A DNA stretch of 64,000 nt, from contig BPKG01000001.1 of NCBI GenBank assembly GCA_026005015.1, positions 1,492,501-1,556,500 on the forward strand, given 5' to 3'. Both the position numbers and the translations under genes were made by a program. The stretch is from Burkholderiales bacterium (GTDB lineage Bacteria > Pseudomonadota > Gammaproteobacteria > Burkholderiales > UBA6910). Under the pieces are notes generated by a model. The model was not told the origin of the DNA and searched no databases. It saw nothing but the letters and a program-made list of their open reading frames with translations. Positions 34,140 to 43,164 of this stretch are shown here, in pieces (the first letter of the stretch is position 1; the number at the start of each line of letters is the position of its first letter).

Positions 34140-34688
34140 TTGCCCGCCACCACCAAACTGGTCATCCTGGACCGCGACGGCGTCATCAACTACGACAGCG
34201 TCAACTTCATCAAGTCGCCCGAGGAATGGCGGCCCATTCCCGGCAGCCTAGAGGCCATCGCCCGGCTGAACCGGGCGGGTTACCGAGTCGTGGTGGCGAC
34301 CAACCAGTCGGGCATCGGGCGGGGGCTCCTGGACATGACCACCCTCAACGCGGTACACGAAAAGATGCACCGGGCGCTGGCCGCGGCCGGCGGCCACATC
34401 GATGCGCTCTTCTTCTGCCCCCACACCGCCGAGGCCCGCTGCCCCTGCCGCAAGCCCGCTCCGGGCATGCTGCAGGAGATCGCCCAGCGCTACAACGTGT
34501 CCCTGGAGGGGGTGCCGGCCATCGGCGATTCCCTGCGGGACCTGGAAGCGGCCGCGGCCGTGGGCGCCTTGCCGCTCCTGGTGCTCACCGGCAAAGGCGA
34601 ACGCACCCGCCTGGAAGGAAACCTGCCGCCCCGCACCGCCGTGTTCTCCGATCTCGCGGCGGCGGTGGATGCCTTGGTTTCGTCCTGA
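34140..34688 (+). CDS. gmhB: D,D-heptose 1,7-bisphosphate 7-phosphatase
   Basis: A 182-residue HAD phosphatase of the ADP-heptose pathway for LPS core. Motifs are LVILDRDGVINYDS (nucleophile DxD), VATNQSGIGRG, the zinc-binding CPHTAEARCPCRKP loop (four Cys/His) and IGDSLRDLEAA. The TTG start at 34140 is supported by GAGGAGCGCAGG upstream. It lies between glyS and plsC, a frequent arrangement. Confidence 0.95.
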   Translation: MPATTKLVILDRDGVINYDSVNFIKSPEEWRPIPGSLEAIARLNRAGYRVVVATNQSGIGRGLLDMTTLNAVHEKMHRALAAAGGHIDALFFCPHTAEARCPCRKPAPGMLQEIAQRYNVSLEGVPAIGDSLRDLEAAAAVGALPLLVLTGKGERTRLEGNLPPRTAVFSDLAAAVDALVSS

Positions 34689-34725
34689 TGACGGGGCGGG
34701 ACACACAGCCGGCCAGCGTCGCCCC

Positions 34726-35448
34726 ATGATCTGGCTGCGCTCGGCCCTCTTCGCCGCAGCGCTCGCCATCACCACCCCCGTCTTCTCCCTCATCGCCCTC
34801 GCAACGTTTCCCTTCGGCGCCTTCACCCGCTACCGCATCATCACCCGGTGGTCGCGGATCACCATCTTCCTCGCCCGGGTGATTTGCGGCATCCGCTACC
34901 GGGTGCTGGGGCGGGAGCGCTTGCCGGCGCGGCCGTCGGTAGTGCTCTCCAAGCACCAGTCGGCGTGGGAAACCCTGGCCTTCCAGGAGATCTTCCCGCC
35001 CCAGGTGATCGTGGTGAAGAAAAGCCTGCTCTACATCCCGTTCTTCGGCTGGGGGCTGGCCATGCTTTCCCCCATCGTCGTGGACCGCGCTTCGCCGCGC
35101 ACGTCGCTCAAGCAGTTGCTGCGCCAGGGCATGGAGCGGCTGGCCGCCGGCTTCTGGGTGATCGTCTATCCGGAGGGAAGGCGGGTCGATCCGGGCGAGC
35201 GGGGCCGCTACCAGGTGGGCGGCGCGTGGCTCGCCGTGCACGCCGGCGCGCCGGTGGTCCCGGTGGCGGTGAACGCGGGGCGCCTGTGGGGCCGGCGCGC
35301 GTTTCTCAAGCGTCCCGGGCTGGTGACCGTGAGCATCGGCGAGCCCATCGACCCCCGGGGACTCAAACCCGAGGAGGTGCTGCGCCGGGCGGAAGAGTGG
35401 ATCGAGGCGGAAATGCAGCGCATCGACGCCGCGCCGGAGGAGCGCTGA
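34726..35448 (+). CDS. plsC: 1-acyl-sn-glycerol-3-phosphate acyltransferase
   Basis: A 240-residue membrane acyltransferase that makes phosphatidic acid. An N-terminal membrane segment (residues 5-30) precedes the motif KHQSAWE, where the usual HX4D has Glu in the last place, as in several betaproteobacterial enzymes. VIVYPEGRR corresponds to the EGTR motif. The start at 34726 is out of frame with the upstream open reading frame, and 35 bases follow gmhB. Confidence 0.92.
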   Translation: MIWLRSALFAAALAITTPVFSLIALATFPFGAFTRYRIITRWSRITIFLARVICGIRYRVLGRERLPARPSVVLSKHQSAWETLAFQEIFPPQVIVVKKSLLYIPFFGWGLAMLSPIVVDRASPRTSLKQLLRQGMERLAAGFWVIVYPEGRRVDPGERGRYQVGGAWLAVHAGAPVVPVAVNAGRLWGRRAFLKRPGLVTVSIGEPIDPRGLKPEEVLRRAEEWIEAEMQRIDAAPEER

Positions 35449-35566
35449 CGTGGCCCGGCAGAGGCAGGCTGCGGACCCATCCCCAGTCGCCCAGCTCCTG
35501 GGGGCGGCCGGTCCCTTACCGCTTTCGATCTCGGCTATCATTGCCGCCATGATCCGCGGTCCAGCC

Positions 35567-35695
35567 ATGCGCGCCCTGCTGCCCCTCCTCCTCCTTCTCG
35601 CGTTCCTGAACGGTTGCGGCTTCAAGGGTCCGCTCTACCTGCCAGAAGAGAAGAGCGCGCCCGCTTCCCGGGACGCGGCCCCTCGACAAGAATGA
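35567..35695 (+). CDS. lptM: Small LptM/YifL-type lipoprotein
   Basis: A 42-residue lipoprotein precursor. The signal segment is [14 protein letters not shown] (lipobox LNGC) and the mature part starts [12 protein letters not shown], the LptM signature. LptM helps assemble the LptD outer-membrane LPS translocon in E. coli. The start may be 35567 or 35549; a TATCAT -10-like box at 35535 suggests a promoter just upstream. The stop overlaps the lysA start (ATGA). Confidence 0.88.
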   Translation: MRALLPLLLLLAFLNGCGFKGPLYLPEEKSAPASRDAAPRQE

Positions 35696-36942
35696 GCGCC
35701 TTTCATTACCGCGACGGCGTGCTGCACGCCGAAGACATGCCGCTCACCGAGATCGCGGCCCGTTTCGGCACCCCGTGCTTCGTTTATTCCCGCGCCGCCT
35801 TTACCGAAGCCTATCGCGCTTTCGACCAGGCCCTGGCGGGGCATCCCCACCTGGTGTGCTACGCGGTCAAGGCCAATTCCAACCTGGCCATCCTGGATCT
35901 CCTGGCGCGCCTGGGCAGCGGCTTCGACATCGTCTCCGGCGGGGAGCTCAAGCGTGTGCTGGCGGCGGGCGGCGACGCGCGCCGGGTGGTGTTTTCCGGC
36001 GTGGGCAAGACCGAGGCGGAGATGCGGGAGGCGCTCGCCGCCGGGGTGCTGTGCTTCAACGTGGAATCGGAAAGCGAGCTGCAGCGCCTCAATCGGGTCG
36101 CGGCGGCGCTCTCCGCGCGGGCGAGCGTGAGCCTGCGGGTGAACCCGGACGTGGATCCGAAGACCCATCCGTACATCGCTACCGGGCTCAAGGAGAACAA
36201 GTTCGGCGTCCCCTTCGCCGAAGCCCTGCCCCTGTACCGGGAGGCGCGGCGCCTGCCCCATCTCGCGGTGGCGGGCATCGGCTGCCACATCGGCTCCCAG
36301 CTCACCGAGCTGGATCCCTTCGTCGAGGCGGCGCGCAGAGTCCTCGAGCTCGCCGACCGTCTCGCCGCGGAAGGCATGCCCCTCGCCCACGTCGACCTGG
36401 GCGGCGGCCTCGGCATCCGCTATCGCGACGAGCGGCCGCCGTCGATCGAGGCGTACGGCCGCGCCCTCGTCGGATTGCTGCGCGGGCGCCGGGAGCGGCT
36501 CATCGTCGAGCCTGGCCGCGCCCTGGCGGGCAACGCCGGCGTGCTGGTGACGCGGGTCGAATACTTAAAGCACGGGGAAACGAAGAACTTCGCGGTGGTG
36601 GACGCGGCCATGAACGATCTCATGCGCCCTTCCCTCTACGACGCCTATCACGAGGTCCTGCCGGTCGTGCGGGAGGCCGCGCGGGCGAGCGCCGTCTACG
36701 ACGTGGTCGGACCGGTGTGCGAGAGCGGCGATTTTCTCGCCCGCGATCGCGAGCTTGCCCTGGCGGAGGGCGACCTCCTGGCGATCGGCTCCGCCGGCGC
36801 GTACGGCATGAGCATGAGCTCCAACTACAACACGCGCCCGCGCGCGGCGGAGGTGATGGCGGACCGCGACCGGGTACACCTGATCCGCAGCCGCGAAACC
36901 GTCGAGCAGTTGATCGCCCTGGAAAGACGCCTGCCGGATTGA
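35692..36942 (+). CDS. lysA: Diaminopimelate decarboxylase
   Basis: A 416-residue PLP enzyme for the last step of lysine synthesis. The PLP lysine is K60 in CYAVKANSN. Later motifs are [36 protein letters not shown] and [12 protein letters not shown]. It is coupled to the upstream lipoprotein gene, the standard lptM-lysA pair. Confidence 0.97.
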   Translation: MSAFHYRDGVLHAEDMPLTEIAARFGTPCFVYSRAAFTEAYRAFDQALAGHPHLVCYAVKANSNLAILDLLARLGSGFDIVSGGELKRVLAAGGDARRVVFSGVGKTEAEMREALAAGVLCFNVESESELQRLNRVAAALSARASVSLRVNPDVDPKTHPYIATGLKENKFGVPFAEALPLYREARRLPHLAVAGIGCHIGSQLTELDPFVEAARRVLELADRLAAEGMPLAHVDLGGGLGIRYRDERPPSIEAYGRALVGLLRGRRERLIVEPGRALAGNAGVLVTRVEYLKHGETKNFAVVDAAMNDLMRPSLYDAYHEVLPVVREAARASAVYDVVGPVCESGDFLARDRELALAEGDLLAIGSAGAYGMSMSSNYNTRPRAAEVMADRDRVHLIRSRETVEQLIALERRLPD

Positions 36943-37186
36943 TCCGCCAAGTGTGGGAAAAATGCAACGCCGTGGCGCGCCTCAAGACGCTTGTCTCGAA
37001 GCTCGCTGTTGTGCGTCGCTGCCCGAGACCATAGAATCGACTTACCGAGCTGGAGCGTCGATCGTTTTCGTCCATCATTGAGCGTCATTGGACGCCAGCG
37101 GCAGCGGCGCAGCGGGCTCGGAAGTGCGGCGCAGCGCCGCAGCATCCATCCAACTTGGAGCCTGGACCGAAGAAAGGAGCATGGAG

Positions 37187-37564
37187 ATGGCAGTAAGCAG
37201 AAAGAAACCAGCGGCGAAGAAGAGCGCTGCAAAGAAGAAGCTCGCGACCAAGCCTGCTGCGCGCAAGGCATCCGCCAGAAAGAGCGTGCGCAAGGCGACG
37301 CCCAAGAAAGCGGCGCCCAGGAAGAGCGCGCGCAAGAAGCCCGCCAAAAAAGCCGCCAATCCCGCAGCCCGCAAGACGGTGAAGAAACCGGCGGCGAAAA
37401 AGATCCGCAAGAACCCGCAGCGGCCGGCCGCCAGGAAAAAAGCGCCCGCCAGAAAATCGGCGGCGGCCAGGAAAAAGCCCGCGGGGAAATCGAGCGCCAG
37501 GAAACCCGCCAGAAAAAGCTCGGCGCGCAAGCGCGTGGCCGCCACCGGCGCGCTCGGCGCCTGA
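37187..37564 (+). CDS. Histone H1-like Lys/Ala-rich DNA-binding protein
   Basis: A 125-residue very basic protein made of repeats such as KKPAAKKSAAKKK, ARKSVRKATPKK and ARKKPAGKSSARK. The composition matches bacterial H1-like/AlgP-type proteins that bind and compact DNA non-specifically. The second ATG (37187) is chosen because AAAGGAG sits at correct spacing. It is a stand-alone gene with a 240-base upstream region. Repeat number is prone to change by slippage. Confidence 0.85.
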   Translation: MAVSRKKPAAKKSAAKKKLATKPAARKASARKSVRKATPKKAAPRKSARKKPAKKAANPAARKTVKKPAAKKIRKNPQRPAARKKAPARKSAAARKKPAGKSSARKPARKSSARKRVAATGALGA

Positions 37565-37639
37565 CGGCCGTCTCCCGGCGGCCCTTGCGAGCCTTGTCCC
37601 GCGCCCGGCCGCCGGGTCGTTTCTATCCTTGCCTTCTTT

Positions 37640-38296
37640 TCATTCCGCCTCGACGCCGGCCCGCCCCACGCGCCACAGGAAAAGGGCGCGGCTGCGGAAG
37701 GCGTGCACCACGCGGCTGCCCAACAGGAGGGCGAGCGCGGCGGCGAAGAGCGCGGGCCGGGTCACGTCCGCCTTGACCAGCCACCAGAAGTGGATCACCC
37801 CGCCGATGCCGATGACATAGACCAGCCGGTGTAGCCGCTGCCAGCGGCGGGCGCCGAGACGCCGGATCATGCGGTCGGTGGAGGTGGCCGCCAGGGGGAT
37901 CAGGAGCAGGAAACAGGTGAAGCCCACGGTGACGTAGGGGCGCTTCGCCACGTCCTGCACGATGGCCGCCAGATCGAAAAACTGGTCCAGGACCAGGTAG
38001 GTGGAGAAATGCAGGCAGGCGTAGAAGAAGGCGTACAGGCCCAGCATACGCCGCAGCCGCAGCAGCCACGGCCACCCGAGGAGGCGCCGCAGCGGGGTCA
38101 CCGCCAGGGTGAGGGTGAGGAAAGTGAGGGTCCAGAAGCCTGTGGAGCGGGTGATGAATTCCACCGGATTGGCCCCCAGGCCGTCGTCGAACCCCAGCCA
38201 GACGAGGCGCGCGAGGGGCGCGAGGCCCAGCAAGAACAGCAAGCGCTTGAAGTCGCGTATGCGCTCGAGGGAAGGCTGAGCTAGGGTGGCTGCCAT
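37640..38296 (-). CDS. msrQ: Heme-binding membrane subunit MsrQ
   Basis: A 218-residue integral membrane cytochrome b-type protein (YedZ family) that passes electrons from quinones or flavin to MsrP. Six hydrophobic segments are visible, with heme-binding His in ACLHFSTYLVLD, RLHRLVYVIG and GVIHFWW. It follows msrP by 12 bases, as in the known msrPQ operon. Confidence 0.95.
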   Translation of the reverse strand: MAATLAQPSLERIRDFKRLLFLLGLAPLARLVWLGFDDGLGANPVEFITRSTGFWTLTFLTLTLAVTPLRRLLGWPWLLRLRRMLGLYAFFYACLHFSTYLVLDQFFDLAAIVQDVAKRPYVTVGFTCFLLLIPLAATSTDRMIRRLGARRWQRLHRLVYVIGIGGVIHFWWLVKADVTRPALFAAALALLLGSRVVHAFRSRALFLWRVGRAGVEAE

Positions 38297-38308
38297 GGCG
38301 CCGGCGGC

Positions 38309-39256
38309 TCAGAAGTGTTTTTTCAGGTCCATGCCGGCGTAGAGATGGGCCACCTGCTCGGCATAGCCGTTGAACATGAGGGTGTCCCGCTTGGGGGCGA
38401 AAAATCCCTCGCCGATGCGCCGCTCCTTGGCCTGGCTCCAGCGCGGATGATCCACTGTGGGATTGACGTTGGCGTAGAATCCATATTCGTGGGGTGCCGC
38501 CAGGTTCCACGAGGTCCTGGGTTGGAACTCGGTAAAGCGAATCTTCACGATGGATTTCCCGCTCTTGAAGCCATACTTCCACGGCACCACGATACGCACC
38601 GGCGCCCCGTTCTGGTTGGGCAGCACCTCGCCGTACAGGCCCACGCACAAGAGGGTGAGGGGATGGAGCGCCTCGTCCAGGCGCAGCCCCTCCACGTAGG
38701 GCCAGGCGAGGATGGGCAGGCGCTGGCCGGGCATCTCCGCGGGCCGCAGCAGCGTGGTGAATTCGACGTACTTGGCGCTGCCTAGAGGCTCCACCTGCCG
38801 GATGAGCTCGGACAGGGAATAGCCGACCCAGGGCACCACCATGGACCAGGCCTCCACGCAGCGCAGCCGGTAGATGCGCTCCTCCAGCGGCGCGAGCTTG
38901 AGCAGCTCGTCGATGTCGTACACCCGAGGGCGGCGCACCAGTCCTTCCACCGCCACCGTCCAGGGGCGGGTCTTGAGCAGATGGGCCCGCTCGGCGGGGT
39001 CGCCCTTGTCCGTGCCGAATTCGTAGAAGTTGTTATAGCGGGTGATGTCCTTGTAGGAGGTGGGCGGCTCCGGCGTGCTCAGGGGGGATTTGCGCACCTC
39101 GGGAAGCCGCGCGCTGCCACTTTCCGCGGCCCGCGCCGCCAGCCCTGCGCCCAAGCCCAGGGCGAGCGCGGCCTTGAGGAATTCCCGGCGCCGGAGATAC
39201 GCCTCCTTGGGCGTGATCTCCGAAGGTAACACGTCGCTCGGCTGCTTGATCACCAT
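38309..39256 (-). CDS. msrP: Periplasmic methionine sulfoxide reductase MsrP
   Basis: A 315-residue molybdopterin enzyme that repairs oxidised methionines in periplasmic proteins. A Tat signal is present ([18 protein letters not shown], residues 21-38) and the Mo-ligand cysteine lies in [12 protein letters not shown]. It works with MsrQ. It is preceded on the same strand by an ECF sigma / anti-sigma pair, suggesting regulation by envelope redox stress. Confidence 0.96.
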   Translation of the reverse strand: MVIKQPSDVLPSEITPKEAYLRRREFLKAALALGLGAGLAARAAESGSARLPEVRKSPLSTPEPPTSYKDITRYNNFYEFGTDKGDPAERAHLLKTRPWTVAVEGLVRRPRVYDIDELLKLAPLEERIYRLRCVEAWSMVVPWVGYSLSELIRQVEPLGSAKYVEFTTLLRPAEMPGQRLPILAWPYVEGLRLDEALHPLTLLCVGLYGEVLPNQNGAPVRIVVPWKYGFKSGKSIVKIRFTEFQPRTSWNLAAPHEYGFYANVNPTVDHPRWSQAKERRIGEGFFAPKRDTLMFNGYAEQVAHLYAGMDLKKHF

Positions 39257-39362
39257 CGCACTCTCTTCCCTTTGCGGCTTTAGTCGCCCCCGCCTCCGTC
39301 CCCCTTACAGGAAAGACCGCGGCGCCCGTCGGCAATCGCCGGAAGCAAGGGGCGCAGGCTCG

Positions 39363-40115
39363 CTACTCGCTCAGTTGGCGATAGGCTGCGAAGGCGAGCC
39401 GCTGCAATTCCTCCTTCGCGAGATTGCCCGACAGGGCGTAGCCGAATTCCCGGTCGATCCAGTAGAAAATGGCTACGCCGCCTTCCTGGGCGAAGCGAAA
39501 CGCCGTCTCCCCGGCCTCCGCCCGTCGCCGTACGTACAGGGTTAGACGCTGTCCCTGGGCGTTTTCGTACATGAACTGTGCCGCCGGCCCCGCCTCGTCA
39601 GCGAGGAGCCGGCCGCCCACCAGGACATAGCCTTCAGCGGCCAGGGACGGAGCCTTGACCGGTGCCCCCAGTCGTTTCGACAACCAAGCCACCAGATGTT
39701 GCTCCTGCTCCGCCCCCACCTCCACGGGATGGCGCACCTCGGGGGTATAGACGGTATGGGCCACCGCCGCCCGCCGGGCCAGGGTCTCCGGCGCCGAGGA
39801 AGCAGGCTGGGACGGGGGCTTCAGGCTCCAGCCGATTGCCCCGCCCAAGACCATCCAGGCCGCGGCTGCCGCCGCCCGCCAGACCAGAACGCGCCGGCCT
39901 CCGGCCGTCGGCCGCAGCCGCTGCGGCACAGGCTCGTCCATCACGGCATCGTACGAAGCGTGGAGCGCCCGTTTCTGCTCGGCGTAGGCGGCAAGCCGCG
40001 CCGCGTCCTCAGCGTGGGCCGCCAGGTGCGCCTGCACTTCCGGCCGCCGTTCGGGGGGAAGCTCCCCGTCCAGATAGGCGTGCAAATCCGCTTCGACGAC
40101 AGGGTCGTTCTTCAT
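39363..40115 (-). CDS. Anti-sigma factor, membrane-anchored
   Basis: A 250-residue protein. An N-terminal anti-sigma domain (LHAYLDGELPPERRPEVQAH) lacks the zinc-binding CxxC. One membrane segment lies near residues 92-110, and a periplasmic domain follows with QFMYENAQGQRLTLYVRR and FYWIDREFGYALSG. Its start overlaps the sigma factor stop (ATGA), so the pair is coupled. It should hold the sigma factor at the membrane until a periplasmic signal arrives. There are no obvious sensing cysteines. Confidence 0.88.
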   Translation of the reverse strand: MKNDPVVEADLHAYLDGELPPERRPEVQAHLAAHAEDAARLAAYAEQKRALHASYDAVMDEPVPQRLRPTAGGRRVLVWRAAAAAAWMVLGGAIGWSLKPPSQPASSAPETLARRAAVAHTVYTPEVRHPVEVGAEQEQHLVAWLSKRLGAPVKAPSLAAEGYVLVGGRLLADEAGPAAQFMYENAQGQRLTLYVRRRAEAGETAFRFAQEGGVAIFYWIDREFGYALSGNLAKEELQRLAFAAYRQLSE

Positions 40116-40618
40116 TTCACCACTCGCAACGAAGGCGCGCCGCCCTCGCCGTTCATCAATCGCCGCAACCGCTCCCGTCCCCGGGCGAGCCGGGACATGA
40201 CCGTGCCGACGGGCACGCCCAGGACGTGGGCCGCCTCCCGGTAGGTCAATTCTTCCAATCCCACCAGCAACAGCACCTCCCGCTGCTCGGGGGGCAGCCG
40301 GGCCAGGGCGGAAGCGAGATCGAGCAACTGCACCCCGGCCGAGGCGTCGGCGGCGGTAGGGCGCTCCAGCCCGGTCTCGTCCAGCGGGATCTCCACGTCC
40401 CTTCTCCGCGCCCGCACCTGGTTCACGAACAGGTTGTGCATGATGGCGAACAGCCACGCCCGCAGGTCGGTGCCCGGCCGCCACAGGGCCGCCTTGCGCC
40501 AGGCCCGCTCCAGGGTGTCCTGCACCAGGTCGTCGGCCGCGCCGGGATCCCCCAGTAAGGCCCGGGCGTAGCGTCGCAGCCGGGGAATGAGGGCCGCGAT
40601 TTTCTCCGTCTCGTTCAT
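40112..40618 (-). CDS. ECF sigma factor
   Basis: A 168-residue extracytoplasmic-function sigma factor. Region 2 is recognised by DDLVQDTLERAWRKA and AWLFAIMHNLFVNQ, and region 4 by LPPEQREVLLLVGLEELTY and GVPVGTVMSRLARGRERLR. It is the first gene of a likely operon with its anti-sigma factor, msrP and msrQ. Which ECF group it belongs to cannot be decided by eye. Confidence 0.93.
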   Translation of the reverse strand: MNETEKIAALIPRLRRYARALLGDPGAADDLVQDTLERAWRKAALWRPGTDLRAWLFAIMHNLFVNQVRARRRDVEIPLDETGLERPTAADASAGVQLLDLASALARLPPEQREVLLLVGLEELTYREAAHVLGVPVGTVMSRLARGRERLRRLMNGEGGAPSLRVVK

Positions 40619-40702
40619 CGATGGTCCCTCGCCTTGGCGGCGCGCCGGCTGCTTACGGGCCCCGGCCCCGCCGCCTCGACCCGGCGCGAAAACGGGTCTG
40701 CA

Positions 40703-40736
40703 AATATAAACAGGGCCGGGCGGGGGTTTATTCCCT
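40703..40736 (-). promoter_or_regulatory. Candidate autoregulated promoter of the ECF operon
   Basis: On the minus strand GGGAATAA is followed after 16 bases by GTTTATA. The two blocks also form an inverted repeat (AATAAAC with GTTTATA) about 90-115 bases upstream of the sigma factor gene. The GGGAATAA form resembles a -35 element for some ECF sigma factors; this is a visual match only. Confidence 0.35.
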
Positions 40737-40804
40737 TTCCCGCGATAGGCTCGCGAAAGCGGCGACGCTACAATGCGGCGAACCCATTCCACCGCTCCGG
40801 CACC

Positions 40805-42622
40805 ATGACACGCGCTCAGCCCATTACCTACCGCATCTTTCCCAAGTCCCCCGAGGCCCACCTGTTCGAGGTGAGCTGCACGGTGAACGATCCCGATCCG
40901 GAGGGCCAGCACTTCGCCCTGCCGGCGTGGATCCCCGGCAGCTACATGATCCGGGATTTCGCCAAACACGTGGTGACGATCCGGGCCGCGAGTGGCGGGA
41001 AACCTCTCACCATCGAGAAGGTGGACAAGCATACCTGGCGCTGCGACTCCGCGCCCGGCCCGGTGACGGTGACCATGGAGGTGTACGCCTGGGACCTGTC
41101 GGTGCGGGGCGCCCACCTGGATACCTCCCACGGTTTCTTCAACGGCCCGTGCGTGTTCCTGCGGGTGCCGGGAAAGGAAAGGCAGCCCTGCCGGGTGGAG
41201 ATCGCGCCGCCCCGGGGCGCCCGTTACCGGGCCTGGCGGGTGGCCACAGCGCTCCCCCGCGACGGGGCCCAGCCTTACGGCTTCGGACGCTACGCCGCCC
41301 GGGACTATGACGAGCTGATCGACCATCCCGTGGAAATGGGGGAGTTCCGGCTGGCGCGCTTCCGCGCCTGCGACGTGCCCCACGAAGTGGCCCTCACCGG
41401 CGTGAGCGATGCGGACCTCCCGCGCCTGACCCGGGACCTGCGGCGATTATGCGAGTATCATATCCGCTTTTTCGGCGAGCCGGCTCCCTTCGACCGCTAC
41501 CTGTTCCTGGTGACCGCGGTGGGCGAAGGCTACGGAGGGCTCGAGCATCGCGCCTCGACGGCGCTGCTCGTCGCCCGGAACGATCTGCCCCGCCCCGGAG
41601 TCAAGGAGGTGACCGAAGGCTACCGCCGGTTCCTGGGGCTCGCGAGCCACGAGTACTTCCACACCTGGAACGTGAAGCGCATCCGGCCGTCCGCCTTTTC
41701 CCCTTATGACCTGGATCGGGAATGCTACACCACGCTGCTCTGGGCGTTCGAAGGCTTCACCTCCTACTATGACGATCTCGCCCTCGTGCGCTGCGGGCTG
41801 ATCCCGCGGCAGGACTACCTGGAGCTTTTGGGCCAGGCCATCACCCAGCTCCTGCGCACCCCTGGCCGCACCAAGCAAACGGTGACGGAATCGAGCTGGG
41901 ACGCCTGGATCAAGTACTACCGCCAGGACGAGAACACGCCCAACGCGGTGGTGAGCTACTACACCAAGGGAAGCCTCATCGCCCTGTGCCTGGACCTTCT
42001 GATCCGCGACCGCACCCGCGGCCGTAAGAGCCTGGACGAGGTGATGCGGGCGCTGTGGCGCAGGCACGGCCTGACGGGCGTGCCCGTGCCCGAAGACGGG
42101 ATCGAGCGGCTCGCGGAAGAGGTGACCGGATTGAAGCTTGGCGCCTTCTTCGACCAGGCGCTGCGTTCCACCGAGGAGCTGCCCCTCAAAAACCTGCTTG
42201 CCCGCTTCGGGGTGAAGATGGCGCTGCGCCCCGCGGAGTCGGCGACGGACAAGGGAGGAAAGCCGGCAGGAAAGCCCGCCGCTAAGCTCCAGGAGCGGGT
42301 CACCCTGGGCGCCCGCACTTCCGGCAACGGGGACGAGGTGAAGCTCACCCACGTGCTGGACGGCGGGCCCGCCCAGGCGGCGGGGCTTGCCGCAGGCGAT
42401 ACTCTCGTCGCCCTGGATGGACTGCGGGTCACGCCTTCCAATCTGGAAGCGCGCCTCGCCCGCTATCGGCCCGGAGACAACGTGGAAGCGACCGGCTTCC
42501 GCCGGGACGAACTGTTCGTCCGGCGCTTGACCCTCGGCGCCGCGCCCCTCGACACGTGCTACCTCACCCTGGATTCCTCGGCCCGCTTCGCCGGGCGGCT
42601 CAAGGGCTGGCTGGGCAAGTGA
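40805..42622 (+). CDS. M61 family metallopeptidase with PDZ domain
   Basis: A 605-residue glycyl-aminopeptidase-like protein. A beta-sandwich N-domain (WIPGSYMIRDFAKHV) is followed by the zinc site SHEYFHTWNVKRIRP (HExxH), the third ligand Glu in WAFEGFTSYYDD, and a C-terminal PDZ domain (DGGPAQAAGLAAGDTLVALD). No signal peptide is visible, so it is probably cytoplasmic. TACAAT at about 40769 may be its -10. It is divergent from the ECF sigma operon. Confidence 0.9.
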   Translation: MTRAQPITYRIFPKSPEAHLFEVSCTVNDPDPEGQHFALPAWIPGSYMIRDFAKHVVTIRAASGGKPLTIEKVDKHTWRCDSAPGPVTVTMEVYAWDLSVRGAHLDTSHGFFNGPCVFLRVPGKERQPCRVEIAPPRGARYRAWRVATALPRDGAQPYGFGRYAARDYDELIDHPVEMGEFRLARFRACDVPHEVALTGVSDADLPRLTRDLRRLCEYHIRFFGEPAPFDRYLFLVTAVGEGYGGLEHRASTALLVARNDLPRPGVKEVTEGYRRFLGLASHEYFHTWNVKRIRPSAFSPYDLDRECYTTLLWAFEGFTSYYDDLALVRCGLIPRQDYLELLGQAITQLLRTPGRTKQTVTESSWDAWIKYYRQDENTPNAVVSYYTKGSLIALCLDLLIRDRTRGRKSLDEVMRALWRRHGLTGVPVPEDGIERLAEEVTGLKLGAFFDQALRSTEELPLKNLLARFGVKMALRPAESATDKGGKPAGKPAAKLQERVTLGARTSGNGDEVKLTHVLDGGPAQAAGLAAGDTLVALDGLRVTPSNLEARLARYRPGDNVEATGFRRDELFVRRLTLGAAPLDTCYLTLDSSARFAGRLKGWLGK

Positions 42623-42672
42623 GCGCGGCGGGGGTCACCCGCGGCCATAAAACCATCGTGAAAGAAAGGCCA

Positions 42673-43092
42673 TCAGTGGATGGTCCACTCGTGGCCGCAC
42701 TTGCGGCAGCGCACCTGGAGCCAGGGCTCCGCCGCTTCGGCCTCTCCATCGTCCCTCGACACCGAGTCCCCGTGAGGTCCCCACGCCGTGACGGTGAACG
42801 CGCCATAGGTGCGACAGCGGAGGCAGGTGGCGTGGTCCGCCAGCCGCTCGGCCAGGTTCATGGTGATTTTGTAGCGCCCCCAGGAGAAGAGGCTCAAGGC
42901 GCCGCCGCCGAAGGCGAGGGTGAGCAGGGCGAAAGGCTCCAGCCCCGGCCCCCGGAAACTGAAGCCTTCCAGCGTCGCAGCCACCACCAGCATGCACAGG
43001 AAACAGGTCACGAGGTAGGCATGGCTTTCGATGAGCTGGCGTTCGTACCAGCGTCTGAAGCCAAGCCGGCGGATGCGCTCCCCAGGGCCCAT
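42673..43092 (-). CDS. Membrane protein with C-terminal zinc ribbon
   Basis: A 139-residue protein with a basic N-terminus and two hydrophobic segments (about residues 26-45 and 53-68). A C-terminal region has CLRC and CRKC pairs separated by about 48 residues, a likely rubredoxin-like metal knuckle, and the protein ends GHEWTIH. No family is recognised. It lies downstream of the kinase gene on the same strand (72 bases apart). Confidence 0.7.
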   Translation of the reverse strand: MGPGERIRRLGFRRWYERQLIESHAYLVTCFLCMLVVAATLEGFSFRGPGLEPFALLTLAFGGGALSLFSWGRYKITMNLAERLADHATCLRCRTYGAFTVTAWGPHGDSVSRDDGEAEAAEPWLQVRCRKCGHEWTIH

Positions 43093-43164
43093 GGGAGGAA
43101 ACTCCGAAAGGAAAGGGGATTGTACGCTGGCTTGAGACCCCGCCGGTAGCCGCGGGCCGCCCCC

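Noticed and set aside
37187-37564. Tandem DNA repeat as a non-coding satellite
   Set aside because: The frame is open, has a good ribosome-binding site and codes for a Lys/Ala-rich H1-like protein known in betaproteobacteria.
42635-43164. Continuation of the kinase open frame past 43165
   Set aside because: After the frameshift the long frame is out of register, runs through the zinc-ribbon gene region and has no domain content; the true kinase end is at 43165.
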